A model generated the notes under the pieces. The model did not search any database and was not told the origin of the DNA. It worked only from the letters and a program-made list of their open reading frames with translations. A stretch of 64,000 nt of DNA from Pachypanchax playfairii (taxonomy: Eukaryota > Chordata > Actinopteri > Cyprinodontiformes > Aplocheilidae). The translations under genes were made by a program, and so were the position numbers. Shown in pieces: positions 12,501 through 23,986 of this stretch; within the stretch, counting starts at the first letter, position 1; every line of letters begins with the position of its first letter. The DNA lies in NCBI GenBank assembly GCA_006937955.1, contig SSNP01000005.1:1237786-1301785 (forward strand), written 5' to 3'.

Positions 12501-15500
12501 CAAAATATAAAATACGCACCAGATGAAATGTTGCAACACGCGTTTGCGTACTTAACATTTGTTTGGCTGAGCTGCGTGAATTTTTAGGTTAATCAGAGGC
12601 GGGTTCATTGTCAAATAAATGAAGAATCCCGTTGACTTCTTTTGTTTGACTGATATGTTTCTCAGCCAGAGCGCCGAAGTTCCAGCTGATCAGCTGATGC
12701 TGCGTCTCTCTCTGTCTCTGTGTATCAGTTTGTCAGTGTGACGGATTTTCAGTCAGTCAGATCAATCAACAGTATCAGCGTATTTGTCTGTGATCTGCAC
12801 CATTTTGAATGCGCGCAAAGCACTATGGGATATGCAGTCAATGCCCCATAACTGTCCAGTGTATCTTTTTATCTGACTGCATCACATTACAAACATCCTC
12901 ATCATTTCAAAACAAAAAACAGTTACAGTAAATGACAGAAGCTCCAACAGCTGACTAATAAATTTCAACACCAAACTGTTAAATGTAGATTAAAGTGAAC
13001 AATCAAACCTGTAAACAATCCAACCTGAACTCTGAAGGGTTTTTTTTTTTTACCAGTATTTTTATATTTTACTGGTTTCTCTTGATTTTTTCAACAATTA
13101 AAGGATTTTTATTGAAACAAATATAGAGCCAGGTAAAGTAAACAGACTGAATTTGAAGCTTGATGAAACCAAAAACAAAGCAGAGGAGCTCGGAAGAGAC
13201 ACAGCGAGACACATTTAAAAATGTGAGGACCAAGCAACAACCCTAGGTTCTCTTCTGAGAACCAGGACAAAAATATTATGTGCACCCCTGGTTATAATTA
13301 ACTTCATCATGTATGTGAAAAGGATGTGGGTGTTTTAGTCCGATAATTAGAGGTGGACAGTTTTACCTTCATGGAGCTCGTACTGAAGGTCCAGTGATGG
13401 TGGTGAGAACTCGACTTACTGGCGTCTTTGTTTTTCATCATTTTGAAGCGTATGTGGAGTTTTCAGCTGGTATCATCTGAATTTGACCTCAGTGTATTTT
13501 GGGATTAGGACTTTAACCCGTGTTTGTTCGGGGACGTCTGTGGGTCAGTGTTGTCCTGTTTGGGCGGTCTGCTCTGTGAAAGTAAACAATCTGTTGAACT
13601 CATGTGAGAAACGAAGCTTTGCTGCTGCTGCTGACATTCAGTCCTCTATTATCTGTGTTTATTCACCTCGTCGTTAGAAACAGATAAGAACATCTGATCA
13701 AATATGGTGTAAAGTGTTTTTTTGTGTTTTATTTTTTCAGGATATCCTGTTTGACTCGATGACTCACCTGGTTAAGAAGTTTGTTCTCCATACGAACTAC
13801 CCGGGGCATTACAACTTCAATATGTAAATATCTCTTTTATTCCCATCATCATCATCATGTCCTGTGTGACATGTTAATCATCCCTCTAACCTGCTGATCT
13901 CCCTCCTCACAGATATCATCGATGTGACTTTAAGATTCCACTAGTTATTAAAAAAGGTGAGACGGTTTTCAGTCTGTAGGTTGGACTGTATTTATTCTAC
14001 CTGTAACGTCTGATTGTTTCTGTGTTCTTTAGAAGGAAGTGATTCTCAGACTGAGGACTGCATCTTAACAACTTACAGCAAGGTAAGTTCATCGTTCAGA
14101 ACCAGTTCCTGGAACCAAGCGGTTCCTGGTTCCACTTCAGAAGCTGTAACTTCATCGACACTTAAAACTACATGAAGTCTGTAATTTATTAATAAAAGCT
14201 GAAGTTTGTTGATAGAAGATGTTTTGGTTGTTTAATACAAACTGCAGCAGGTTTCTGCAGCTTTTATCACCATCAGACGTAGAAATCGTTTATCTGTTGG
14301 TATTTTGACTGTTTTAGAGGATCATGTAATAAACACTGTTCCACCCTAGTAAAACAATCTACTGATGGATTTTATTAGTTCATTTATTTATCAGATTTCG
14401 TCTGGAAATCCAGTCGTTCCTCCTTCGTTTACAATCAGAGTCTTGTTTTCTTCTTTTATTCAACATGTTTAAATTATGGATTATGTTTCTGTCACTGAAA
14501 CCAGAGCTGTCAGATATTTGCTTGTCCACTTACAGTGATTAGTTGTGTTGATGTGTGTGTCTCTCTCACCCTCAGTGGGATCAGATTCAGGAACTGTTGG
14601 GCCATCCCATGGAGAAACCTGTTGTGCTGCACAGGTAAATATATAGCTATATAACTATTTATGTCCAAACCTCTGAGTCTGAATCACATTTCTAATTTTA
14701 AACATGTACAATCTCATTTAAAGACGTTTGATTCTTAACAAACACATTGAATTTCTTTCATAACAAAATACGGTGGAAGGTTTGGTTGTTTTCCAGATGA
14801 TTGACCTGATCGGATGTTTGTGTCTGACAGGTCTTCATCAGCCAACAACACCAACCCGTTCGGATCAACCTTCTGCTTCGGGCTGCAGCGGATGATTTTT
14901 GAGGTCAGAACTCAGTTTGGGAAACATTGTTGGAAGAGTTGGTTATTCCAAAAAATATCAAAGAATATTTAATACATCAACGATAGAAACTGGAATCCAG
15001 AGGATCACGTTTTCTCTCCAACGAACTCTGAGATGTTTATCTTAATATGAAACGATACAAAGAGAAAAGTCAGATGTTTGTTTTCATCAGCTGGTTTGGA
15101 GTCACACCTCAGCACACGGTGGTGGTTTCTAACCAGACAGAACACCTGAGGAGGAATGAGCTGAGGATTGTGGGTAGAAATGCAGGTGTTGTGTTCTGCA
15201 TGTTGGAGCAGAAAAAGATCTGAACCATGAAGGAAACATACGTGTAAATCACAGTCATGGGAGGGAAGGTCAGGTGTTTTATGTAGTTTAAGATCGGGTT
15301 CATGACCAAACAGAGAACCAGCTGTTTGTGTTCAGATAAGACCAACATCTGGATTCTCTCTGAAGGCCTCGGCTCCTGTCGCCTGGTGCTGCAGTGGGAT
15401 TAACTGTGTATCTCAGTCGGCCTCGGGTCTCGTCTAATGTCAGACGATGTTCTGATCGGACCCGCTGGATGTTTTGTGGTGGCTGAAACACTGACATGTT

Positions 15501-15632
15501 GGAGGTGATGATACATTCTGCTGTTTTCTTCTCCAGGTCATGCAGAATAACCACATAGCATCCGTGACCCTGTATGGAGCTCCACAGACCTCCAGTCAAG
15601 TCCGTCCTGGATCCAGCGCCAGTTCCCACTGA
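9544..15632 (+). CDS. phaf1: Phagosome assembly factor 1 (C16orf70/UPF0183 family)
   Basis: Homologue of vertebrate PHAF1, a cytosolic protein that with BCAS3 associates with the phagophore assembly site in autophagy (family knowledge). Sixteen coding exons join in frame: 9544-9607, 9683-9765, 10521-10604, 10694-10737, 11019-11098, 11176-11270, 11676-11740, 11829-11941, 12073-12206, 12332-12415, 13741-13823, 13913-13956, 14033-14082, 14576-14634, 14831-14903, 15537-15632; 416 residues, close to the 422 I recall for human. It starts MLDLEVVPERSLGNELWEF and contains the family blocks [40 protein letters not shown] and [20 protein letters not shown]. There is no signal peptide or membrane segment. 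An 11-residue segment expected after residue 150 is missing (see findings). Intron 10 carries a hAT-type MITE. The C-terminal tail after SVTLYGAPQ is variable in the family. The start is the first ATG and matches the conserved N-terminus. Confidence 0.95.
12460..13290. mobile_element. Nonautonomous hAT-like MITE
   Basis: The ends are inverted repeats, CAGGGGTGCACATAA on the left and its reverse complement on the right. They are flanked by 8-bp near-identical duplications (ATTATAAT at 12452-12459, GTTATAAT at 13291-13298). CAGGGG-type ends plus an 8-bp duplication are characteristic of hAT transposons. No transposase frame is present in the 831 bp. It lies in phaf1 intron 10. Confidence 0.85.
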
Positions 15633-15696
15633 ACAAGTAGCCAGAACCTTCTCCTAATCTGGTTGACCTAAACTGAGTTCTCATGCTGACTGAATT

Positions 15697-15702
15697 AATA
15701 AA
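15697..15702 (+). other. phaf1 proximal poly(A) signal
   Basis: AATAAA lies 65 bp after the phaf1 stop codon, overlapping a second AATAAA four bases on. A distal candidate AATAAA occurs near 19233 on the same strand. Confidence 0.55.
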
Positions 15703-15730
15703 ATAAAGCCAGATTTTAACCGAGCAGAGC

Positions 15731-15784
15731 CCCCCCCCCCCCCCCCCCCCCCCCCCCCNNNNNNNNNNGCCCCCCCCCCCCCCG
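15731..15784. other. Poly-C tract with 10-N assembly gap
   Basis: A run of C is interrupted by ten Ns (15759-15768) and continues as C-rich sequence. The true length is unknown, so the gap is a sequencing break in a homopolymer. Confidence 0.95.
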
Positions 15785-18700
15785 TCCCCGTCCCCCGCTG
15801 AGGCGCTTCGCAGACAGAAACTTGGAACTCAGACGACTCTTAGCTTTTCCTGTCAGCTTCTTCTTCCGATCTGAAACACCCACCAAGCGCAGTCAGACTG
15901 GTTCTGGACACCTGAAATCCAGGAAAACTGGAACATCTTCATCCTGTTAGATCTCAGCTGATTCCACCTCGTGTCAGCAGAACCGCGGAGCCTGTAGAAT
16001 GATTCTGGATGAAAGCCCGGACGCCATCGAGACATTTCAATCATCTGCTTCTAGTCTCGTGTGTGATTTACAGCTGCTGCAGCTGGACTCGTGAAATGAA
16101 TCCTCATTAATCCCTGAGTTCAGATCTACCATCCGATCTGCCAGACGGTCAGAACCACCCGTCTTCCTGCTTCGTCTGCAGAACCAGACCTGTGTTCATC
16201 AAACCCATCCAGTTCCTCCAAGTAACCTCTGAGTCTGAAAACTACAGAGGACTTCATCCAAGCTCAGTCAATCACACTCAGGCCAGTCCAGAATGATCCA
16301 GAACATTCACCATCATCTCCCCGTTTGTTCGCTGTACCGTCAGCCTTCCTTCTTCCTGTGGAACCTGGAGATCCACACGCAGCCCTCTGAAACCCACAGC
16401 TGCACCGGGTCTCTTTTATCTCTGCCTCATGAACAAACATCTTTTAAACTGGACATTTCATCTGACTTTATATCAACACACATCACGTAGGTCCACAAAC
16501 AGAACAGCTGCTTCATCCAGAACGTAACGGAGCTGAAGACATGAGACGAACCCGCACGGCTCCAAATGTCAAGAAAACTTACAAGCACAACTGACAGCTC
16601 TGGTCTGTTTGAGTGATGAAATCTTTCTGCATGTTGTCTCTGGGTACCAGCCCATCACCATGACAACCGTTCTCATTCTGTATTAATTTATTGTAACCCA
16701 TTTTTTTACATTTGCACTAAAACACACATTTTTACTTGACTGTGTCCATCCTTAGAGATGGAAAGGTGTTAAAGATTCAGAGGGATAATGTGGAGTGTGT
16801 GCGTGCGTGCATGTACGTGTGCATGTTGAGGCCCTGCAGAGCGCGAGTCGTGTCTCGTTCCTACATTTCATCTCTGCTCAGTGCTTTTCTTCTTCTTCTG
16901 TCTGATTGGAGGCTGTCAGCTCGTCCCTCGTCTCGCTCTGCAGTTTTCTGTTTATTTGCCAAATGCTGCAGCCAAAGATGTTTTAGGATGTTTTCATTTG
17001 CTCTGCTGACGTCATCAGCAGGAAGTTTCTTGGTTTTGATTTTAACTTCATGTCTTGTAGTAATTCCCCTCCTGATTCATGAACTGGTGAGTGGAGCAGC
17101 GTCAGTGCTGAACTCGGGTTCAAACTGGATCATTTTGTGGTTGTATATCGTTTTTAAAAGTGCAGATAAATGCAGATCATTCCTTCATCGACCCCTTTTC
17201 AATTTGTACATTTACATTCTTTTTAATTACAAGTCAAATAATAAACTTTGTATTACTTTTATTACTGACATTCCCTTTTATTGTCCCTCCATCAGCATGT
17301 TTGTATTCTCCCAACATTAAATTCTGTTTCTGACTGAAAAGTTGAAAGTCAGAATCATCACACAGAAACACACCTGATCAGGATTCACTTCCTGTTTACT
17401 CCACTGTGGGATTTTATTTTGTACATTTCTGGGATCTTTCAAAGAGAATCTTTGAACTAATTGAAAGATTTTGATTCAGCTTTAACTAACGTGTGTGTTT
17501 CTGGCCTGCAGGAGGATTTTCCTGCTATGAATAACAAGAAAAGCTTTTCATACAAACATCAACAGAAATTTTTCATTTTAAGCGTTTAATTTTTTGATTC
17601 ACTACTTTGTATCATTTCCCCTAAAAGAGTTGCTGAAATATTTTTCTGATGCTTGTGCAGCTGATGTACAGATGCTGTAAATATCTCTTTGTTTTGATGT
17701 GACTTGGCTCTCGCTCAGGCTCTGACCCTCTTTCCTTCAGAGGAAGGAAGTTTCTACTCACAGCTGATTCATTCAGACTGAGTGTTTGAATCAAACCCTT
17801 CCAGTCAGGGTTCTGGGCTGCTTCATGTTTACGATGACGAAAAGGAGCTCTGCTGGACAGAATCAGATTAGATTGGATTCTGTGACACAGGGATCTGCTG
17901 GTTGAGCCAGGAGGTTCTGATGTTCACGTTCTCCAACACCCAAAGTCTCTGATAGACGTGGATCCATCTGCTTTCCTCTCTGCGCTGTCGGGTTCTGATG
18001 GTTAGCCTCTCTCTGCTTTCTGCAGGATTTCTGTCTGATGGAAACCAGATGTTAAACTGACTGTGATGAATGTTACAGTCAAACATTTAGATAATGTGCT
18101 TTTGCACATAGAAAATCAAGTATAAATGAAACTGTTGTGCCTCTCGTGTCCCATCGAGTCCGTCTTTCTCTTCTGTCTCTGAATCGTCCCTGTACAGTCT
18201 GAAAACACACGGGAGTTGCATCATTGTACAGTTTGTGTCACTGAGCACCAACGAGCCCGGCGTCCGGGATCGTGTTGGTCTCAGTCCTTTCAGCTCCAGG
18301 GTTTGTTTTTATTTGAGTCGATTGTTTTTGTATTTTTGAGGTTCCAGGAGAATAAAAACTGAAAGGATCCCAGCGCGATGAAACAGCTGATGGAGAAATA
18401 ATTCTGTTCCTCTGCAGAATTAATGACTCAAATGTCAAAGTTTTGTTAACAGTATGAAATATGGACTTTTAGGAAAAGTTGTCAGAATGTGACACATTTT
18501 AGATGCACAGATGGTTATTATTGTAATTATTATTTAGTTAATTTGTTGATGTGGGACAGAGAGGCTGATGGGGGGGTGATCTCACCCGTACTCAGATGGA
18601 GATCACACATTCTTGGTTTTGGAATAATTTTAGTATGAAACTGAAAAGCTGATGTTTGTGTGTTTATTGAATGACTGATGTCACAGATTGAACTTTCTAA

Positions 18701-20310
18701 CTTTGAGCTTCAGTTTAGTTTGAAGAGAATCATTTCGTTTCCCTCCACGAGGATATTTTTGTGGCTCCAGATTATATTTTAAAATCCCAGTTCTGGAAGT
18801 TGGGCAGTTATTTTAACCTCATTAAATTCATTGGAATGTGGCTTTTGTACATTTTGAATAAGTTTGTGTATGAAGTAATAAGCAGGTCTATCCAGCATGT
18901 CCACTGATAACAAGGCAATAAAACCGGCAGGTGCGTTAGACTCAAAGCTTTGCTGCAGAATTTAATTCTTTTGTTAGGGGGACGTTTCAACGTTTGGACT
19001 TTTCTGACATCAAATGCTCACTGTTCATAGATATTGGAGTTTATTTTCTGTGTGTAAAACAGGATATGAAGAATAATAAAAATGTGGATGTTAAAAGAAA
19101 TGAGTGTTTTTTTTGTTTTTTTTTTAATTTCTACATGAAACTCATCTGTGTTCTTACTGTGACCACGTGCCAAACTTTACACCATGTCTACGGCGGAACT
19201 CCATTCTTCTGATGCTGTGAAACGTTCTGGGAATAAAAAGTTTCCAGGAAATATTTGAGTTTCATCTAACATTAAAGTCTTTTTATTTATTAAAACAAAT
19301 TTGATGCACAAAAACACAGTAAACATGTTTTTCTAAACAAAATTTGAAATAAATTATGTTAGGATACAAAACATTGTCAAAATGAAAGTGTAAAATGTGA
19401 GGATGGTTCACATCTATGACTTCTATGAAGTGAATTTATTTATATAAATCCTAATAAAGCAAATCATTTGTATTTATTAATATAAATACAGGTGTATGAG
19501 ATCTTGTCACGTGTTGCAGTAAAACATATTTTTCAAATGTGACCAAAATGGCTCCAAGTCCATCATTTCCCAATATTAAATGAAGCTCTTGGTTAAATTC
19601 CAGCATCAGTTGCCATGGTGACAGACCTAAATAAGGAACCAGCTTAGTGGTCCTGAAAATCTCAAACTGAACAGGAAGTTGTCATGAACTAAATTCTGTT
19701 CAATGTGCTGCTGAGACGGAACGACACAACGAAGTCCGAGAGACAAACTCAAGTGAAAACAGGGTTCTGCATGTGTGTGCGTGCGTGTGTGTGTGCATGT
19801 GTGTGTGCGTGTGTGTGTGCATGTGTGTGTGCATGTGATACTTGGCTCCAGTTGTGCAGCTGGTTTTTATTTCTTCGTTGTTCCTCCAGGGAACAAATAA
19901 TGTGACTGTCTGTGCAGCATCAGAAAACAGAAGAAGAAGAAGAATCTGTTTAAAGACCAACAGCATGAAGTTAAAGCAGATAATCACTGTTTGTTCTGGG
20001 GTTCTTGTGGTTCTTGTTGTACGTGACTAGAACCCAATTCGTTCTGAAGGCTGCATGTTCAGAGTAACTCGCTTCATCTAACAACCTTATTTGCAAGTAA
20101 AAAGTTTCGGTTACGGTTGTTGACAGAGAAGCAGATGTTCTCTTTGGGTTTCCTCACTCGGATCTGGAGATGATTTTTCTTTTCTCATTTCCTCTCAGAT
20201 GATTCACCAGCTTGGCTGGAGAAATTCCCATGCAGCTTTCAGATGGACTCCAGATCCTGGAACAAACCCCTTCAGTACCCGCGGTTCTCCCTCAGTCCTT
20301 CAATCAGACT
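15785..20310. other. Convergent 3' flanks of phaf1 and b3gnt9
   Basis: No gene is recognised. The sequence may be extended phaf1 3' UTR on the plus strand and b3gnt9 3' UTR on the minus strand. A minus-strand AATAAA (plus TTTATT at 19282-19287) would give b3gnt9 about 1 kb of 3' UTR. A plus-strand AATAAA near 19233 could end a long phaf1 UTR. A GT/GTGC microsatellite lies at 19771-19838. The longest frame (16736-17320) has no recognisable domain. Confidence 0.5.
19771..19838. repeat. (GT)n with GC interruptions
   Basis: Dinucleotide microsatellite of repeated TGTGTGCG/TGTGTGCA units. Confidence 0.95.
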
Positions 20311-22402
20311 TTAATGTGTGAGGAACACCTTTGTCTCACCGTAGTTCATCTCGTCCTCCTCCATGTCCCCTGTGGTTTCCTTCCATTTGAAGGACCTGGA
20401 CGTCAGGCCGGTCCTGTTGTGGCAGCTCAGTTTGGGATCATGCAGGAGGTTCCACATGAGCCAGATCTGCGGGACACTGAGACTGTGAACAACCATGAGC
20501 TCTCTGTAAAAACAGGGGTCAAAGGTCTGGAGGTGGGGTGCTGCAGACGGTTTGGGAATTCCAAACGTCCGAAAGCCCAGGTGACGTGAAGGTTTCACAC
20601 CAATCAGCTGAAGACACATTCCCAGAAAAACGTCATCTATCGGGAACAGCTCCACCTGCAGGAAGTTGAAGAAATCAGTCAGTCAAATATTTCTTGAACT
20701 GAAGATTCAAAATGTTTTCAGTTTTCTTTAATCATAACGACCTGCTGACAGGCAGAGCTGAGCTTCCGAGCTAAAAGTCCCGACATGACAAACCCTCCTC
20801 CTCCAGCGTAATTTGGGTACAACCCCCCCCCGTACACAAACTCTGGAACGTAATACTTGGATGTGCGGCGGCGAATCGGTTTAGCGTTAACAATAATATC
20901 ACCAACAAACAGATCCTCCTCTGGCTCTCTGCCTCGAAGCATCTCCAGTATGTTCTCCACGTTCACAAACACATCAGCATCTCCTTTGAAGATGAACCTG
21001 GACGGGAGCAGATGAAGGTTAACGGGAGCATCAGGTGAGTCACGTCAGGTGAGAATCATCTTCAGACATCTTTAATACTGACTTGACGTGAGGACAGCTG
21101 CTGTTCACCCACTCCAGGAAATGGGTTTCCTTCAGAGTCAGGTTGAAGAAGGTGTCTTCAAAATCCCAGAGCAGGATGTCCCTGAAGGTTTGACTCTCGT
21201 AGTGCAGGAGTCGATCCCACAGAGGCAGCGCCGTGTGATTCCTGGGAGTTCCCAGCAGGAACACAGTGCGGATGGACAGTCCCGGCTGGAAATGTCCCTC
21301 TTTACCCCACGTCCGACGCACCACCTGCAGCACACAGAGAAACAGCTGGTTTATTTACCGACAGGCTGATTATTAAAAAACTTTACATCTAGGCTACATG
21401 ATAAAAAGAAGGCGGAGCCAAGAGAAAACCTGCATACCTTGAACCCGTTTCATTCCCAGATTAAAACATATTTAATCACCTGCCGCTTGTCAAAATCTGC
21501 AGCTGTAGATTTGACAGCGATGAGCATGTAAGGCGCCTCTGTAGAGCTGCTGCCTCCTCTCCCTCCTTCCTCTGCTCCTCTTCCTCCTTCCCCTGCTCCT
21601 CTCCCTCCTTCCTCTGCTCCTCTTCCTCCTTCCCCTGCTCCTCTCCCTCCTTCCTCTGCTCCTCTTCCTCCTTCCCCTGCTCCTCTTCCTCCTTCCTCTG
21701 CTCCTCTTCCTCCTCTAATGAGACATTTCTCTGGCTGGTTTATGAGCAACTTGAACTTCCTGTTGTCTTTTTCCCTCAGATATCCCTCAAAATCAAACGC
21801 TGGCCTGGTCGGCAGAGCTCCGCCTGCAGGCTCTGTCGGCACCACCTTCTTCTTTCCTGACCTGGACCCAGACTTGGTCTTGGACCTGGACCTGATCTGA
21901 GGTTTGGACTTAGGCTGTGAAGGTTTTGAGCTCAGTTGGGGTTTACAGGGAGGGAGTTTTGGCTCTGATGGAAACTGAATTTAAAAAAGGAAACAAAGTA
22001 AAAGTCATGTAAAGAAGATCCATATTTCACCAGGTTTTCACAGGTCCAGGTGACCCCACATGGAACGAGACTGATACGTGAGACTAACAGACATGATAAG
22101 TTTGTACCCTCTGAGACTCTTGGTCCACTGTGCCCCCTGTGGTTCCTAGCAGGGTCCGACTGGAGCTGGTGGAGCCGTGGATCTCCAGCTTCCATGTAGA
22201 TCTGCTCCATCCAGACGAGAGGAAACCCTGGAGAAGCAGCTGGGATTAGATGAGACATGATGGAAAGCTTTTCTTTATCCTGGTGATCAGTTACCTGACA
22301 GGTGTAGAGCAGAAGACAGAGCAGGACCAGAAGAACCAACGTGCACATCACATCTCCCTTCACATGGAGGATCCTCCTCATCATCGCAACCTTCCTCAGC
22401 AT
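20311..22402 (-). CDS. b3gnt9: UDP-GlcNAc:betaGal beta-1,3-N-acetylglucosaminyltransferase 9
   Basis: Golgi type II glycosyltransferase of family GT31; the family adds GlcNAc beta-1,3 to galactose. Five coding exons join in frame on the minus strand: 22295-22402, 21480-21974, 21083-21324, 20742-20997, 20311-20655; 481 residues. Residues 1-17 are basic (MLRKVAMMRRILHVKGD) and 18-35 form the signal-anchor helix. A Pro/Lys/Ser-rich stem follows, then the conserved block FLINQP-like KLLINQPEKC. The catalytic domain shows VVRRTWGKEG, the DxD-type metal site GDADVFVN (about 287-294), YAGGGGFVMS and ELFPIDDVFLGMC. A 7-residue tandem repeat (GGRGAEE/GGRGAGE) is inserted between KLLINQPEKC and LIAVKS, making the protein longer than the roughly 400 residues I recall for human. 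The fourth donor (GTCGTT) is weak. Tail-to-tail with phaf1, as in human. First ATG chosen because it precedes the anchor helix. Confidence 0.93.
21546..21716 (-). repeat. b3gnt9: In-frame 21-bp coding minisatellite in b3gnt9
   Basis: Roughly seven and a half units of 21 bp alternate between two types, giving a 42-bp higher-order repeat. They encode GGRGAEE and GGRGAGE in turn. All units preserve frame. The plus strand is almost pure pyrimidine (CTCCT-rich). Confidence 0.95.
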
Positions 22403-22960
22403 CTTCTGACTTCACAGTACTGAAAAGGAGTGCACACCTGTGGAACTGACACCTGAGGCTCAACAGCTGCTGATTTATGCTTTAATCTTCTAAACAGCCA
22501 GATGTTTTACCCTCACCTGGAACCCACATCTGTAAAGTCTCTTTACACACCAGCAGGTTTAACAACAAACACTAAAACACCGCGATGTTATTTAGAAGAT
22601 CGTGATTCACGCTGAGGAAAAACACCGAAATGCGCTAAAAACTGCGCTCGAGTTTAAGATTCTTTTACCAAACATTTGAAACGTTTTCTCTCTCCAGACT
22701 CTGTCATGGCTGAAGTTTTTCTCTGTGATTTCAGATTAATGTTGGTCAGTCAAACGTACCTGAAGGCAGAAGAAGATCGAGCTGGAAACAGAAACATCAG
22801 ATTTAAACAGTTTCCAAAAACCACGAAGCCCCGAACGGGGAGGGGGCGGAGCCTGTCTGTGGAAAAAGAGCCGTGAACGCACCTTTTTTTGGCTCTTCTA
22901 TTTGATCTGACGCTGTACGAGCTGCTGCGCTCATGTTGCATTCAGGTGCGGTAGGAAATA
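22403..22960 (-). promoter_or_regulatory. b3gnt9: b3gnt9 5' UTR/promoter region
   Basis: Sequence upstream of the b3gnt9 start has scattered CpGs and a GC-box-like AGGGGGCGGAGCC at about 22841-22853. No coding exon was found upstream. The transcription start cannot be fixed. Beyond it, 22960-23860 is AT-rich with no recognised feature before the end of bbs2. Confidence 0.4.
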
Positions 22961-23860
22961 ATTACTCACGTTTGTTTGATTCAATCTTATTGACTAACTT
23001 CAAGCACCAAACAAGCAAAACAGAAGTTTTACATCAGTTAACTTCACCACAAAACAAGATTAACACAGAAACGTTTTGAATGTAAATCCCAATTTTTTTG
23101 AGTTCCTTGAAGGCATCATCGTCATTCTTTGGGTTGACAATGTGATTCATGTTGTAACTGAACAAATCCAGATGCCAACACAGCAAGAGGAGAGTGAAAA
23201 GTTAAAACACAGTCTGTTCAGTAACAGTTCATCTGAATTCTGGAGGTTTTTCTGTTTTACAGACGAGTTTCAGCTTCTTCCAGGATAAAGAAGAAATATC
23301 AAGCTGCATCTGATGAAGCTGAAAGTATTTTACATTTTACATTCTCTGATGACGCAGTAGAAACAAACAACAGCTGCAAATATTCAGAAATGTAATTAAT
23401 TTATTCATTTTATCTGTCACAAGTACAAAAACATAATCTACGAACCGTCTTCACCAGTTAAACACACACCACCTGTTCTGTTACATTCACATGAAATAAA
23501 CAGCTGAAGCCTCAGAGCTGACAGTGTTTCACTCCAGCTGTTTTCTGTCCTCTAGATTCAGCCAATCAGAGCAACACGCCCTCATGTCATCCAAACATTC
23601 ACAGAAACAGCTTTTCTAAAACTTTTTAAGACCCATGAGCAACATCACGTGGACACTTCTCGAACAGCGAGCGGCTTCTTCTTCCAGTTAAATAAGAGTT
23701 AAAGCTGCCATCAGACAGCATGAAGGTTCTGCACTAACTCAAGCCTCCCAAACAGCCACAAGTTAAACTCAGATGGTTCAACAGCACGACGTCAGAAGTC
23801 CTCAGCTGTCTCCATGACCTTTCAGAGTTGAATGTTTCAGCCGAGGTAACAGGTTGCTGC

Positions 23861-23866
23861 TTTATT
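23861..23866 (-). other. bbs2: bbs2 poly(A) signal candidate
   Basis: Minus-strand AATAAA lies 121-126 bp after the bbs2 stop codon. Other AT-rich candidates lie further downstream near 23400. Confidence 0.5.
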
Positions 23867-23986
23867 CTGTGAGTTTAAGGCTGCAACAATGTTCCTATTC
23901 CAGTCCTCAGATTTTCTGCAGGTCTTTCATGTGATGGTGTCCACCACTGTGTCTTTGTGGTCTCCTCGTCCTGCTTTGCTCCACCT

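Noticed and set aside
16736..17320. A 194-codon plus-strand frame downstream of phaf1
   Set aside because: Composition is Ser/Leu/Cys-rich with no recognisable domain, no conserved motif and no splice or promoter context. It lies in probable 3' UTR.
21088..21369. A 93-codon plus-strand frame
   Set aside because: It is the antisense shadow of b3gnt9 exon 3.
21546..21716. Regularly spaced repeats resembling a CRISPR array
   Set aside because: The units are contiguous without unique spacers and encode an in-frame peptide repeat in a vertebrate gene.
22118..22227. Possible extra b3gnt9 exon with in-frame GFPLVWMEQIYMEAGD
   Set aside because: Its 110-nt length would shift the frame of the next exon. 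Exons 22295-22402 and 21480-21974 join in phase without it.
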